A stretch of DNA of 64,000 bases. It comes from COMBO-56-21 sp963705355 (GTDB lineage: Archaea > Thermoplasmatota > Thermoplasmata > UBA10834). The notes under the pieces are model-generated. The model saw only the letters and a program-made list of their open reading frames with translations, was not told where the DNA came from and did no database searches. The translations under genes were made by a program, and so were the position numbers. Location of the stretch: NCBI GenBank assembly GCA_963705355.1, contig OY970070.1, positions 248,001 through 312,000 of the forward strand. Direction: 5' to 3'. Positions 31,738 through 40,477 of the stretch are shown here, piece after piece (position 1 is the first letter of the stretch; every line of letters begins with the position of its first letter).

Positions 31738-33963
31738 CTAGCGCGTCTCTTCAGTTTGCTGCTGACCCTGTGCCTCATCTGTTCTTCGCTTCGTCCGGGT
31801 CCTCAGTTCCTCGAGCTTCCTGGTGATTTCGGCGATGCTATCCACCTGCTCGCCGATCACCTGTTTGCGCTTGTCGAGGTGCTCCCGCATCTTCTCGATC
31901 TTCGCCTTTTCCTGTGCGACCTGATCCATCTCCGCGGAGAGGCCCTCCCTTCTTCTGTTCATTTCGTCGACTCTCTCCATGAAGCTGACCTCTTTCAATC
32001 GCAACTCCTTCTGGGCATTCGCAAGGGCTTCCGCCTTATCTGCTAGCGTCTTCTCCTTGCTCTCGAGTTCCGCGAATCTTCCGGCAACGTTCTTGCGCTC
32101 GGTGTCGAGTCTCTCCATTTCCTCTTCGACCCTCGCCTTCGCCTTGGACATCTCATCTTGAAGCGCTCTCTCCCTTTCGGACAGTGCCTTCACCCGAGCA
32201 TCCAGGTCATCTTCTGAAGCAATGAGGCCTTCCTGCTTTCTCTTGAGATTCTCGGCCTCCTCCTTCAACCTCTCCTCGCGCTCGTCAAGGGCGCGAGCCT
32301 CGTCCTCGAGCACTGCCTCCTTCCGCGTCAAGTCGGATTTGACCTTCTCAAGATTCTCTGTCGATTCAGAGACTTCTTCGATCTGGGCCTCTGCCTTAGC
32401 TCTTGACTCGGCCAGGGCGCCCCCCTTCGCGAGCAGCTCTTTCTCTCTCTCTGCGAGAAGAGCCTCGCGCTCGGCAACCGTCTGGGCTGTCACCTGTTGA
32501 GCGGCAACGGAATCCTGAATTGCGGCTTCCCTTTTCTCGATATCCTTCTCCCGCCTGTCAAGGTCTCTGAGCAGGGACTCCATTCGTTCCGCTGAGCTGT
32601 CGACTTCGGATTTCTTCTCGCGTATTGCCAGTTCCTTCGTCTCGAGATCTGCCATCTGCTCTCTCAGAGTTTCGTTCTCCTTTCCGATCTTGGCCAGGAG
32701 GGACGACAGCTCTTTCTGCTGCGTCTCAGCATTGCGCTCTATCTCCGCGCGCCTTCGCTCGAGATCCCCTTTGTCGGCTTCAAGCTCACTTTCCCTCTCC
32801 TCAAGGGTTTTCACGCGCTCGGAAAGCTCATCAGCTTGTGTGGCGAGGAGACTCTGTCTGGGCTTCAACTCAGCAAGCATTCTGTCGTTGTCCTGCTGTT
32901 GAGAGAGGACTCTCTCCTCCGCCTCTTTCAGTTTCTCCTCGCGTTCCTCGACGGATGCACGGCCTTCCTCCAGGTCCGCCTCCGCTCTCTTGCTATCTTC
33001 CAGGAAGGACTTCTTGTCGGCCTCGAGCTGCGCAATTTCGGCTTCCAAATCGCGCCTTCGCGCCTCAAGGCCGTCCTCCATATCGCTTAGATTCTTCTCC
33101 TTAGCTTCTAATTGCCTGCTCGTTTCCGCGAGCGCCTCCCTGTCCCTGTCAAGGCTCTGGATCCTGACCTTCGCCTCCTCGACTTCCCTGTCCCAAGCGA
33201 CCTTTGCCTCATCGAGCTTCTGCGCTTCTGATTCGAACTGAGCTTTTGCCATATCGAGGTCGCTGCTCTCCTTTGCCAGCTTTGAAAGACCCTTCTCTGA
33301 TTCGGCTATCGAAAAACCAATCGACTCCTGGAGTCTTCTTATCAAAGTTCTCTTGGCCTCAGAGGCGACATCGAAGGCCTGCTGTGCCCTGACAAGACCT
33401 TGCTCTCTCTCCAGAAGGAGCTGAACTCTCTCATTGATTTGGGCGTGCCTGTCATTGATCTGGGCCTCGAATTCCTTGAGCTCATCCTGCCAAGTCCCAG
33501 TCTCCTTCCTGAGTCGGTCAAGTTCCATCCGCAGTTCTTCGAGCGCAACGCCTTCGAGCGCCAGATCATTTCTGTTCATGTCCGACTCTTGGGACGCCTT
33601 GGCTGCTTTCTCTTGCTCCAACTTCGCAAGCCGCTCGGCCTCTTGAGCGGTCTTCAATCTTCCCTCAATTGACGCGTCAAATGACTTCTCGACTGAGTTG
33701 AGAATCTCCCGGAAGAATCCGATGTCCTCAGCCTCTGCTCCTCCCTTTCTCACAGCTATGAAGTGGAGCTTGTCGCCTTTGACGACGGTGGCGGTGAGCT
33801 TGCCAACCTCGAAGGCCTCAAGGGTTGCAAGATCGCCCCTTCCTTGGAGGGAGGCCTTCACCTGCTCGAATGTGACATCGGCCTTTGCGCTGAAGACGAA
33901 CTCCTTGACAAGCGCTCCGTTAGTGTCAACTAGAAATCCTTTTGAGAGCTTCTTGCCGAACAT
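31738..33963 (-). CDS. Long coiled-coil protein with small N-terminal domain
   Basis: A 741-aa protein. The first ~100 residues (KGFLVDTNGALVKEFVFSAK, LHFIAVRKGGAEAEDIGFF) form a small alpha/beta domain of a size like longin or roadblock folds, but I cannot assign it. The rest, to about residue 720, is one nearly unbroken heptad-rich coiled coil with very high Glu, Lys, Leu and Ala, containing many LEAKEKNL-like segments. It lacks the Walker motifs and hinge of SMC/Rad50, so it is not an SMC protein. A role in scaffolding, cytoskeleton-like structure or membrane tethering is plausible. The C-terminus is basic (RTRTKRRTDEAQGQQQ). Stop TAG. Confidence 0.7.
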   Translation of the reverse strand: MFGKKLSKGFLVDTNGALVKEFVFSAKADVTFEQVKASLQGRGDLATLEAFEVGKLTATVVKGDKLHFIAVRKGGAEAEDIGFFREILNSVEKSFDASIEGRLKTAQEAERLAKLEQEKAAKASQESDMNRNDLALEGVALEELRMELDRLRKETGTWQDELKEFEAQINDRHAQINERVQLLLEREQGLVRAQQAFDVASEAKRTLIRRLQESIGFSIAESEKGLSKLAKESSDLDMAKAQFESEAQKLDEAKVAWDREVEEAKVRIQSLDRDREALAETSRQLEAKEKNLSDMEDGLEARRRDLEAEIAQLEADKKSFLEDSKRAEADLEEGRASVEEREEKLKEAEERVLSQQQDNDRMLAELKPRQSLLATQADELSERVKTLEERESELEADKGDLERRRAEIERNAETQQKELSSLLAKIGKENETLREQMADLETKELAIREKKSEVDSSAERMESLLRDLDRREKDIEKREAAIQDSVAAQQVTAQTVAEREALLAEREKELLAKGGALAESRAKAEAQIEEVSESTENLEKVKSDLTRKEAVLEDEARALDEREERLKEEAENLKRKQEGLIASEDDLDARVKALSERERALQDEMSKAKARVEEEMERLDTERKNVAGRFAELESKEKTLADKAEALANAQKELRLKEVSFMERVDEMNRRREGLSAEMDQVAQEKAKIEKMREHLDKRKQVIGEQVDSIAEITRKLEELRTRTKRRTDEAQGQQQTEETR

Positions 33964-34169
33964 GAGGCCACATCCGAGGGAGTCGCGGTTCTGGGGGGAG
34001 GTCGGGGGATGCGAGTCTGCTTTGAGGCTTCATGAACTGCCCGCAATCCTTCAAACTCAGATGTTGTTATCCTTTAGCACCCAGATAACCTTTTCTACAG
34101 TGGTTCTGGCCGTCCGCAGTCGCGGGATGCGGGTGAGGGTCGGTTGGATGATGGCGCTGGTCTAAGCCT

Positions 34170-36617
34170 CTAGGGCTCGAATCTCTTGAGCAGGGAAGCG
34201 TTCGTCACCACGGAGACCGAGCTGAGGGCCATCGCCCCTGCTGCGACGATCGGGCTCAGGAGCCAATTGGTCAGGGGGTAGAGAACCCCCGCGGCGATGG
34301 GAATCGATGCAGTGTTGTAGAAGAGCGCCCAGAAGAGGTTCTGACGTATCTTGGCGAAAGTCCGTTTGCTGAGCTTTATGGCCGAGACCACGCCCTTCAG
34401 GTCTTCTCCGACTAGCACGATGTTCCCGGACTCTAGCGCTATGTCCGTCCCGGTTCCCAAAGCCACGCCAATGTCCGCCTTCGCCAAGGCAGGAGCGTCG
34501 TTAATGCCGTCTCCGACCATTGCGGCGACCTCTCCATTCTCCTGGAAGGACTTGACTGCTGCCGCCTTGTCTGCGGGAAGGACCTGAGCTCTGAACTCTT
34601 CGATCCCCGCCTCCTTAGCTATCGCTCTAGCGGTCCGCTCATTGTCGCCCGTGAGCATGACTACTCTGAGCCCGAGATCCTTGAGCGCAGCGACGGCTTC
34701 CCTTGCCTCTGGCTTCAAAGTATCGGCCACTCCTATCAGCCCCAGGACCTTACCATCGACGGCGCAGAGCATGACCGTCATTCCCTGGTTCTCCATTTCC
34801 TCCATCTTACCCTCGAGTGGCCCCAGGGAGAGATTCTTCCCGCTGAACATGCGCCTGTTGCCGACTGTGATCTCCGAGCCGTTCACCAGAGCTGAGACGC
34901 CCTCTCCAGGTATCGCGGTGGATGTCTCAGGCTGATTGAGCGCCACCCCTGAGTCCTCGGCGGCCGCAATCACAGCCCGCGAAAGGACATGTTCCGATCC
35001 TTTTTCCGCACTTCCCGCGGACTGGAGGAGTTGCTCTTCCGTGACACCTGGCGCAGTCTCGATTCTGACTACGCGCGGTTCCCCACGCGTGAGCGTCCCG
35101 GTCTTGTCGAAGATCACCGTGGTGAGTCTGTGCGCGCTCTCGAGAGCAGCGGCATCTTTGATAAGAATCCCAATCTCCGCGCCTCTGCCGGTTCCTACGA
35201 CAATGGCTGTGGGCGTGGCCAGACCGAGAGCACATGGGCATGCTATGACAAGAACGGCCACGAAAGCGGTGAGAGAAAACGTGAGCGAGTCGCCGACATC
35301 CCAATACCCAGACCCCACGAAGTACCAGAAAGCGAATGTGACCACTGCGACCGCCATCACCGCTGGCACGAAGTATCCGGCCACAGTGTCGGCGACTCTC
35401 TCGATGGGCGCCTTCGTGCTCTGTGCGTCTTCGACAAGCTTCACGATTTGGGCAAGGGTCGTGTTCCTTCCAACTCGTGTGGCTCTGACCCTCAGGATCC
35501 CACCGAGATTCACCGTTCCGCCAGTCACATGCGAGCCCGTGGATTTCTCCTGAGGAATCGATTCGCCGGTGACAAGCGATTCGTCGACTGCCGACTGTCC
35601 GGCCATGACCTCGCCATCGACTGGCATCCTCTCGCCTGCCTTCACGACAACGACATCGCCCTCGACCAATTCCTCAATCCCGACCTCGACTTCCATGTCG
35701 TTTCTTATCGTGATTGCCTTGGGCGGCTGGAGACTCATTAGCTTCACGATGGCCTCCGAAGTGGCCCCTCTCGCCCGCAATTCGAGATACTTGCCTGCCA
35801 GGACGAGCGTTATGATGGCTGCTGAGGTGTCGAAGTAGACATTTCTGGATGAGACAACGTCCGGGAGCACTGTCGCGACGAAGCTGTACGCCCACGCGGC
35901 GGTCGTGCCGAGAACGACGAGTGTGTCCATGTTCGCGCGTCTGTTTCTGATCGCCCAGTACGTACCTCTGTAGTATCTCAGGCCAGCGTAGAATTGGACA
36001 GGAGTCGCAAGCACCAGCAACAGGAAGTTCCTAGCGCCGGCATTCAGGAATCCATTTGGCCAGAAGTCATAAGTCATGGAGACCACCACTATCGGTATGG
36101 TGAGCAGAGCTGCGAAGACCAAGGTTCTGTATCCCTCCTTCAGTTCTTTCCTTCGCGCAATCTGCTCGGCCATGACCCCTTGAACCTCCAGGATCTTGTA
36201 GCCGGCTTCCTCGACGGCATCCCTCAGTTGTGATTCTGAGGCAAACGATGAATCGTATTCGACAGTGGCCTTTCCCAAGGCGAAGTTCACTCTTGCCTCT
36301 TTCACTCCTGGCACTTCCATCAGCGCGTCTTGAACCGTCATTGCGCAGGTGGCGCAGTGCATTCCTCCTATGGTGAGGGACATTTCGTCCTTGGCAAAGT
36401 CGTACCCAGATTCCTTGATCGCTCGCTCAACATCATCCATCGTGACCTGCATTGGGTCGTAGGTGAATGTTGCCTTCTCGGTGGCCAGATTCACTCGTGC
36501 GTTCTCCACCCCTTTCAAGGTCATGAGGGATGCCCTGACTGTCTCGGCGCAGGTTGCGCAATGCATGCCCCTGATTCGAAGCGTGGCTTCCCGTCTTGAC
36601 TTTGTGTTTCTGGCCAA
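34170..36617 (-). CDS. copA: Copper-exporting P1B-type ATPase
   Basis: An 815-aa heavy-metal ATPase. Two N-terminal HMA domains each carry GMHCATC (Cys20/23 and Cys88/91). Then about eight membrane helices, the metal site VIACPCALGLATPTA, phosphorylation motif DKTGTLT, and the hinge GDGINDAPALAKADIGVAL. CPC in the membrane with two CxxC domains indicates Cu(I) (or Ag(I)) export from the cytoplasm. The start is TTG, preceded by GGGAGAG. A 14-bp palindrome 14 bp upstream of the start may be an operator. The phosphatase and nucleotide-binding regions (SEHVLSRAV, containing the HP-like loop) look intact except that the usual SEHPL is SEHVL. Confidence 0.94.
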   Translation of the reverse strand: MARNTKSRREATLRIRGMHCATCAETVRASLMTLKGVENARVNLATEKATFTYDPMQVTMDDVERAIKESGYDFAKDEMSLTIGGMHCATCAMTVQDALMEVPGVKEARVNFALGKATVEYDSSFASESQLRDAVEEAGYKILEVQGVMAEQIARRKELKEGYRTLVFAALLTIPIVVVSMTYDFWPNGFLNAGARNFLLLVLATPVQFYAGLRYYRGTYWAIRNRRANMDTLVVLGTTAAWAYSFVATVLPDVVSSRNVYFDTSAAIITLVLAGKYLELRARGATSEAIVKLMSLQPPKAITIRNDMEVEVGIEELVEGDVVVVKAGERMPVDGEVMAGQSAVDESLVTGESIPQEKSTGSHVTGGTVNLGGILRVRATRVGRNTTLAQIVKLVEDAQSTKAPIERVADTVAGYFVPAVMAVAVVTFAFWYFVGSGYWDVGDSLTFSLTAFVAVLVIACPCALGLATPTAIVVGTGRGAEIGILIKDAAALESAHRLTTVIFDKTGTLTRGEPRVVRIETAPGVTEEQLLQSAGSAEKGSEHVLSRAVIAAAEDSGVALNQPETSTAIPGEGVSALVNGSEITVGNRRMFSGKNLSLGPLEGKMEEMENQGMTVMLCAVDGKVLGLIGVADTLKPEAREAVAALKDLGLRVVMLTGDNERTARAIAKEAGIEEFRAQVLPADKAAAVKSFQENGEVAAMVGDGINDAPALAKADIGVALGTGTDIALESGNIVLVGEDLKGVVSAIKLSKRTFAKIRQNLFWALFYNTASIPIAAGVLYPLTNWLLSPIVAAGAMALSSVSVVTNASLLKRFEP

Positions 36618-36630
36618 AAGACTCTCCCAA

Positions 36631-36644
36631 GCTGATCGATCAGC
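36631..36644. promoter_or_regulatory. Perfect 14-bp palindrome upstream of copA
   Basis: GCTGATCGATCAGC is fully self-complementary and lies 14-27 bp before the copA TTG start. A second small palindrome, TGATATCA, lies at 36669-36676. It could be the operator of a copper-responsive repressor; no such regulator gene is next to it. Confidence 0.4.
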
Positions 36645-37072
36645 CCCCTCGCTATCGATTTGACCAGTTGATATCAGTTGCCCTGTCCAATTGTTTGGTG
36701 CGTTGGTACTGAATCACGGCGGTGTCTCAGTTGAGCTCGTGCCGTTGCGTGCTTTCTCCCAAAAAGTGCGTTGTTGCAGCAAAGCCAACGCAGATGTATG
36801 AAAAAGAAGCATCGTATGCCGGTCCACTTCCGTCGAGTTGGTGATCCTTTTTTCTCAGCTTTCTCACCAAGGAAGCACCTCGCCTCTCTGATGCACGCCA
36901 CAGATGTATCTGCAGTCGACTTCTGTCCCTGCGCCCTGCGACCTTATCCGCAACGCAGAGATGCAGTAGGCTGCCGCGCAGGAGACTTGGATCAGCTATT
37001 TGAGCGCGCTTCTCCAGCGGCGCAGGTCCAGCATCCTTTATTACTCCGATTCGTGCTCTCATCGATGACAAT
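36645..37072. other. Intergenic region, no gene seen
   Basis: About 430 bp between copA (minus) and the MoaD-like gene (plus), so both promoters lie here. A TATA-like CTTTATTACT at 37037-37046 stands about 30 bp before the MoaD-like ATG. Frames crossing this stretch on either strand have no recognisable features and one simply reads through the opposite strand of the MoaD-like gene. I see no RNA gene. Confidence 0.5.
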
Positions 37073-37348
37073 ATGGCGAAGGTTCGCGTCCGCATGTTCG
37101 CAACAATACGGGAAGCAGCAGGCAGCCCAACTTGCGAGATCGAAGCAATCGATATGCCGGACCTGCTGAACAAACTCGGGAACATGTTCGGTGACCAGCT
37201 GGCCAGCGCTCTGAAACAGGCCGACAGCGATCCCGACCGGTTGGTCATTCTCGTCAACGGCAGGAACCTCCGCCGGGGCGGAAGAAGAAGACGAGAATTC
37301 CTTGAAGGTGATGAGGTTGCGATATTCCCCCCCGTCTCGGGCGGCTGA
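37073..37348 (+). CDS. MoaD/ThiS-family ubiquitin-like sulfur carrier
   Basis: A 91-aa beta-grasp protein ending in the diagnostic Gly-Gly (PPVSGG). VRVRMFATIREAAGSPTCEI is the MoaD N-terminal strand pair, LVILVNGRNLRR the middle, FLEGDEVAIFPPVSGG the end. The C-terminal glycine is adenylated and thiocarboxylated to donate sulfur for molybdopterin or tungstopterin synthesis, tRNA thiolation, or is conjugated to proteins as an archaeal SAMP. Which of these applies cannot be told here, since no MoaE, MoeB or thiamine sulfur genes adjoin. Probably leaderless, given the TATA-like box at 37037. Confidence 0.88.
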   Translation: MAKVRVRMFATIREAAGSPTCEIEAIDMPDLLNKLGNMFGDQLASALKQADSDPDRLVILVNGRNLRRGGRRRREFLEGDEVAIFPPVSGG

Positions 37349-37429
37349 TGCCAGATGCACTGGCGTTCTGCGTTGAGCAGCGAGAAGGTTTATATCGGCT
37401 CAACATATAACCGCGCCCCAGGAGTCTGA

Positions 37430-38374
37430 ATGGAGAGCGAACCCCAACCGCAGAAGGTCAGGGATCCTCAGAAGATGCTAATGGCCCTGGTCATCGCTGG
37501 GATAGTCATTTCTGTCGGCGCGATTGGCTACGTACTCTACTCGGGTACTGGTGCTTCTCACGTTCAGAGTTCTAGGGCGATAGCCGTGGGAGACTCGGTC
37601 GAACTGAACTACATTGGCACCCTGGCTGACGGCAGAGTCTTCGACACCAGTCTGCAGAATGTCGCCAACGACAACGTCCTCTATCCGAAGTCGCTCACAT
37701 TCACGAACCGAGGGAACTCGTCCTACACCGTCTTCACTATGACGGCCGGAGCGTACGGGACAAGTGGCGGCACAATCAAGGGATTCGCGCTGGGCGTCAT
37801 CGGCATGCATGTCAACGAGACCAAGCTGATCGAGGTTCTACCTCAGGATGGCTATGCTGTGGATCCGACAATGATTCAAACGAAGGACATCGTTGAGGAG
37901 ATTCCTGCCACCGAGACTTTTTCCTCATCGGATTTCGTAACCCGTTTCGGCATCGAGCCTATCTTGATGCGCACTGTGCAGCACTTCTTCTGGGGTTGGG
38001 ACGCCCTTATCGTTTACAACTCCAGTGCGCTCGTGACGATCAAGTACTTGCCGACCGTAGGACAGGTCGTCTATCCTTTCGGGGATCCGAGCGGCGCTTC
38101 ACCGTCGGGCTGGCCGGTGGTCGTCGAATCGTTCGATCCATCGGCATCGAACGGCGTGGGGAAGGTCGTCATCAGGCATGTGCTCAACGCTACAAGTGTC
38201 TACAATGTGAAGGGCCAGGACATTGACGGCGTCGAGTTCGTTGTTTCCGGGTTCAACGCAACCAATGGCACTTTCGAGATAAGTCAAGTCGATACGACAA
38301 AGGGTTACAACGGCGAACTCGCGGGCAGGACACTGTTCTTCGAAGTGACTATCGTCAAGGTGACTGCTGCTTAG
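37430..38374 (+). CDS. Membrane-anchored FKBP-type peptidyl-prolyl isomerase
   Basis: A 314-aa protein with an N-terminal hydrophobic anchor (about 18-40, MALVIAGIVISVGAIGYVLY), placing the rest outside the cell. FKBP domain from about 52: VGDSVELNYIGTLADGRVFD, insertion of flap (IF) region, GFALGVIGMHVNETKLIEVL; the SlyD-like long-type FKBP pattern found in archaea. The C-terminal half (about 160-314) with VTIKYLPTVGQVVYPFGDPS may hold a second FKBP-like or insert domain. Probably helps fold exported proteins such as the large surface proteins of these archaea. TATA (TTTATATC, 37389-37396) and GGAG before the ATG are seen. Its end overlaps the convergent PAP2 gene by 20 bp. Stop TAG. Confidence 0.88.
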   Translation: MESEPQPQKVRDPQKMLMALVIAGIVISVGAIGYVLYSGTGASHVQSSRAIAVGDSVELNYIGTLADGRVFDTSLQNVANDNVLYPKSLTFTNRGNSSYTVFTMTAGAYGTSGGTIKGFALGVIGMHVNETKLIEVLPQDGYAVDPTMIQTKDIVEEIPATETFSSSDFVTRFGIEPILMRTVQHFFWGWDALIVYNSSALVTIKYLPTVGQVVYPFGDPSGASPSGWPVVVESFDPSASNGVGKVVIRHVLNATSVYNVKGQDIDGVEFVVSGFNATNGTFEISQVDTTKGYNGELAGRTLFFEVTIVKVTAA

Positions 38375-39245
38375 GGCTGACAGTCTGGGTTTCGACGTCT
38401 TTGAACAGCCACCGAGAGACTCTCCTGACATACCTGTCCACCGTCATTTGGACCTTATCGCTCCTAGCTGCAACTGTTGCGCCGACCGCCACAAGGAAGC
38501 CAGCAAATACATCTGCTGGCCAGTGAATGCCCAGGTAGAGAACGGCGAAAACAATCGCGACCGTCGCCCCGCCAAGGAAGTAGGAGAATCGCCTGTACTG
38601 CGTTCCGGCGTAAGCGAACACCAGGAAGGCGGTCGTGGAGAGGCTCACATGTCCGCTCGGGAAATCGTTGTTGAGGGGATCAACGCTGGTCACCATCTTG
38701 CCCCAATGAGGGTCGGCATACAACAACGGAGTCATCTCGGCCGCGACGTGAGATGAAGTCACTGACACCGGGAATAGCAGGTAGAACGGCGTGAGCACAA
38801 CATAGTTGAAAATGACGGCGATGGCGTAGGTCCTGAGAGTGGGCCGGTCGTCTTTTGAGAGGAGCAGAATTGGCGCGAAATACGTTAGGAATGTGAACAC
38901 CCAAACATAGGCGATGGCAAAGAGGTCTGTCACTATTGCGTAGTTTAACCGATCCTGAAGGACCGCGACAGCACCCCCTGCCACGCTGAAAATCCAGTTA
39001 GTGTAGTGGATTTCCTTCAGGACCTCTCCGGGACCAGTCACGGCCCTTTCAGCGAGATCCTGAATCTGGATAACCAAAGGAAACGCAGCGAGGATGATTA
39101 TATACACCGCATTGTATCTCAACGAAAGGAGCGTGTTCCTGAGGGACATGTTCTTCCAGCCCACGATAATCAGCACTCCAGCGAAGCAAGCGAGGACTGT
39201 GCTGATCGAGTAGAGTGTGAAGAATGCCGTGTAAGATAGAGCCAT
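38355..39245 (-). CDS. PAP2-superfamily membrane phosphatase/transferase
   Basis: A ~296-aa polytopic membrane protein with about six to seven helices. PAP2 signature motifs: KDDRP (short form of motif 1), NDFPSGHVSLSTT (motif 2) and GIHWPADVFAGFL (motif 3), giving the catalytic His pair. This is the branch that includes inositol phosphorylceramide synthase-like transferases and lipid phosphatases; a role in archaeal lipid head-group or polyprenyl-phosphate metabolism is likely. The frame opens with TTG at 39263; the ATG at 39245 is chosen. Downstream of a glycosyltransferase and ThiDN on the same strand, the former suggesting glycolipid work. Confidence 0.85.
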   Translation of the reverse strand: MALSYTAFFTLYSISTVLACFAGVLIIVGWKNMSLRNTLLSLRYNAVYIIILAAFPLVIQIQDLAERAVTGPGEVLKEIHYTNWIFSVAGGAVAVLQDRLNYAIVTDLFAIAYVWVFTFLTYFAPILLLSKDDRPTLRTYAIAVIFNYVVLTPFYLLFPVSVTSSHVAAEMTPLLYADPHWGKMVTSVDPLNNDFPSGHVSLSTTAFLVFAYAGTQYRRFSYFLGGATVAIVFAVLYLGIHWPADVFAGFLVAVGATVAARSDKVQMTVDRYVRRVSRWLFKDVETQTVSPKQQSP

Positions 39246-39324
39246 CCTTACCAGGGCGCACAATCAACGCCAGCGATAGAAATACTTTGCCAAGCGCGAT
39301 CCTGGCCCTCTGTTCGCGCCCTCC

Positions 39325-40473
39325 TCAGTGTTCTTTCTCAAGGATTCTAGCGGCATGTTCGTATGCCTTCTCTAGTCTGGCGGCACTCAAATCGATTGAG
39401 AATTGACGGGCAGAGGAAACAGCATTCATCCTCATGGAGTCAGATCGCTGCAGGCATCTCCTGATTGCATCTGCGCATGTGTCAGAATCGAAGAGACAGC
39501 CATTCTTGCCTTCCTGGACGAACTCCGGGATTGCCCTGTATCGGATGCCGACCACGGGAGTCCCTGAGGCCTGTGCCTCCAGAACCACGAGGCCCTGAGT
39601 CTCGAAAGTCGACGCTATGACCAGGGCATCACAGCTTGCATAGGCGACAGGCAGGTCTTCATCCGGCAGAAAGCCCGCGAAGGCCACTCTGTCCGCGATC
39701 TTGAGGTCATCTGCCATCGATTTGTAGTGGTCCGCGGCCGGTCCTTTCCCTACAACGAGCAGTCTCAGGTCGGGCTCCTTCGGCGCGAGCTCCACCATCG
39801 CCTTCAGTACTATGTCAAGCTGCTTCTCCTTCGAGAGACGTCCGACGTGCAACAAAACTCGCTTGCCGCCAAGCCCGAACCGATCCAGGAATTTCTTGTC
39901 GTACTTCTCAGGCGAGAATCTCGAGCAATCCACGCCTGTCGGCACGACTTCGCAGGATTTCATCACTACTCTGTTGTCAGCAAGCTCCTCCTTTGTCGGA
40001 GCCGACGGGACGACTACTACTTCGGGCCTTTTGAGGAGATTCCTCAGATAGACCCAGACTAGTTTGTCCAAGATGTCCTTACGAATCGGAAGAGGTGAAT
40101 GATACTTCACTGCCTCATTGGCCATTGTGTGGAAGGTCAGCACATGTGGCACTTTGAGAGCTCTCGCCGCCGTGAGACTCAGAATGGCCATGGATGCGAG
40201 ACCGTGCGAGTGTATGACATCGACCTTCTCCTTCCGCAGGTGCTCCAGCATGTCTGACGGGGAGACGACTATCCTGTATCCAGGGTAGGGCTTGAATTCT
40301 ATCGACGGCAGGTAGTGAACTGGCCGGGTCGAATCGACCCTCTGATTGGAATCAGGCGCGAGGACGATGACTTCATGGCCCCTCTTCTCGAGACCATGGG
40401 CTGCGAGTTCCATCGCCACGACAGCTCCGTCCACCGTTGGATGAAAGGAGTCCGCGAACATCGCGATCTTCAA
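39325..40473 (-). CDS. Glycosyltransferase family 4 (GT-B fold)
   Basis: A 382-aa glycosyltransferase of the GT4/group 1 type. N-terminal MFADSFHPTVDGAVVAM is the glycine/acceptor loop; donor-side motifs LLHVGRLSKEKQLDIVLKA (about 212-230) and ETQGLVVLEAQASGTPVVG (about 297-315), the EX7E signature, bind a nucleotide sugar. Similar to archaeal glycolipid and polysaccharide mannosyl- or glucosyltransferases; the exact sugar is unknown. It starts with TTG preceded by GGTGA, 4 bp after the ThiDN stop, and is followed 80 bp later by a PAP2 gene, an arrangement fitting phospho-glycolipid synthesis. Confidence 0.92.
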   Translation of the reverse strand: MKIAMFADSFHPTVDGAVVAMELAAHGLEKRGHEVIVLAPDSNQRVDSTRPVHYLPSIEFKPYPGYRIVVSPSDMLEHLRKEKVDVIHSHGLASMAILSLTAARALKVPHVLTFHTMANEAVKYHSPLPIRKDILDKLVWVYLRNLLKRPEVVVVPSAPTKEELADNRVVMKSCEVVPTGVDCSRFSPEKYDKKFLDRFGLGGKRVLLHVGRLSKEKQLDIVLKAMVELAPKEPDLRLLVVGKGPAADHYKSMADDLKIADRVAFAGFLPDEDLPVAYASCDALVIASTFETQGLVVLEAQASGTPVVGIRYRAIPEFVQEGKNGCLFDSDTCADAIRRCLQRSDSMRMNAVSSARQFSIDLSAARLEKAYEHAARILEKEH

Positions 40474-40477
40474 TTGT

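Noticed and set aside
31738..33963. SMC/Rad50-type chromosome protein
   Set aside because: No Walker A, Walker B or hinge domain is present; only the coiled coil is shared.
36727..37257. 176-codon frame on minus across the copA-MoaD intergenic region
   Set aside because: It lies opposite the clear MoaD-like gene in its last half and has no family features; the MoaD frame ends in the diagnostic Gly-Gly.
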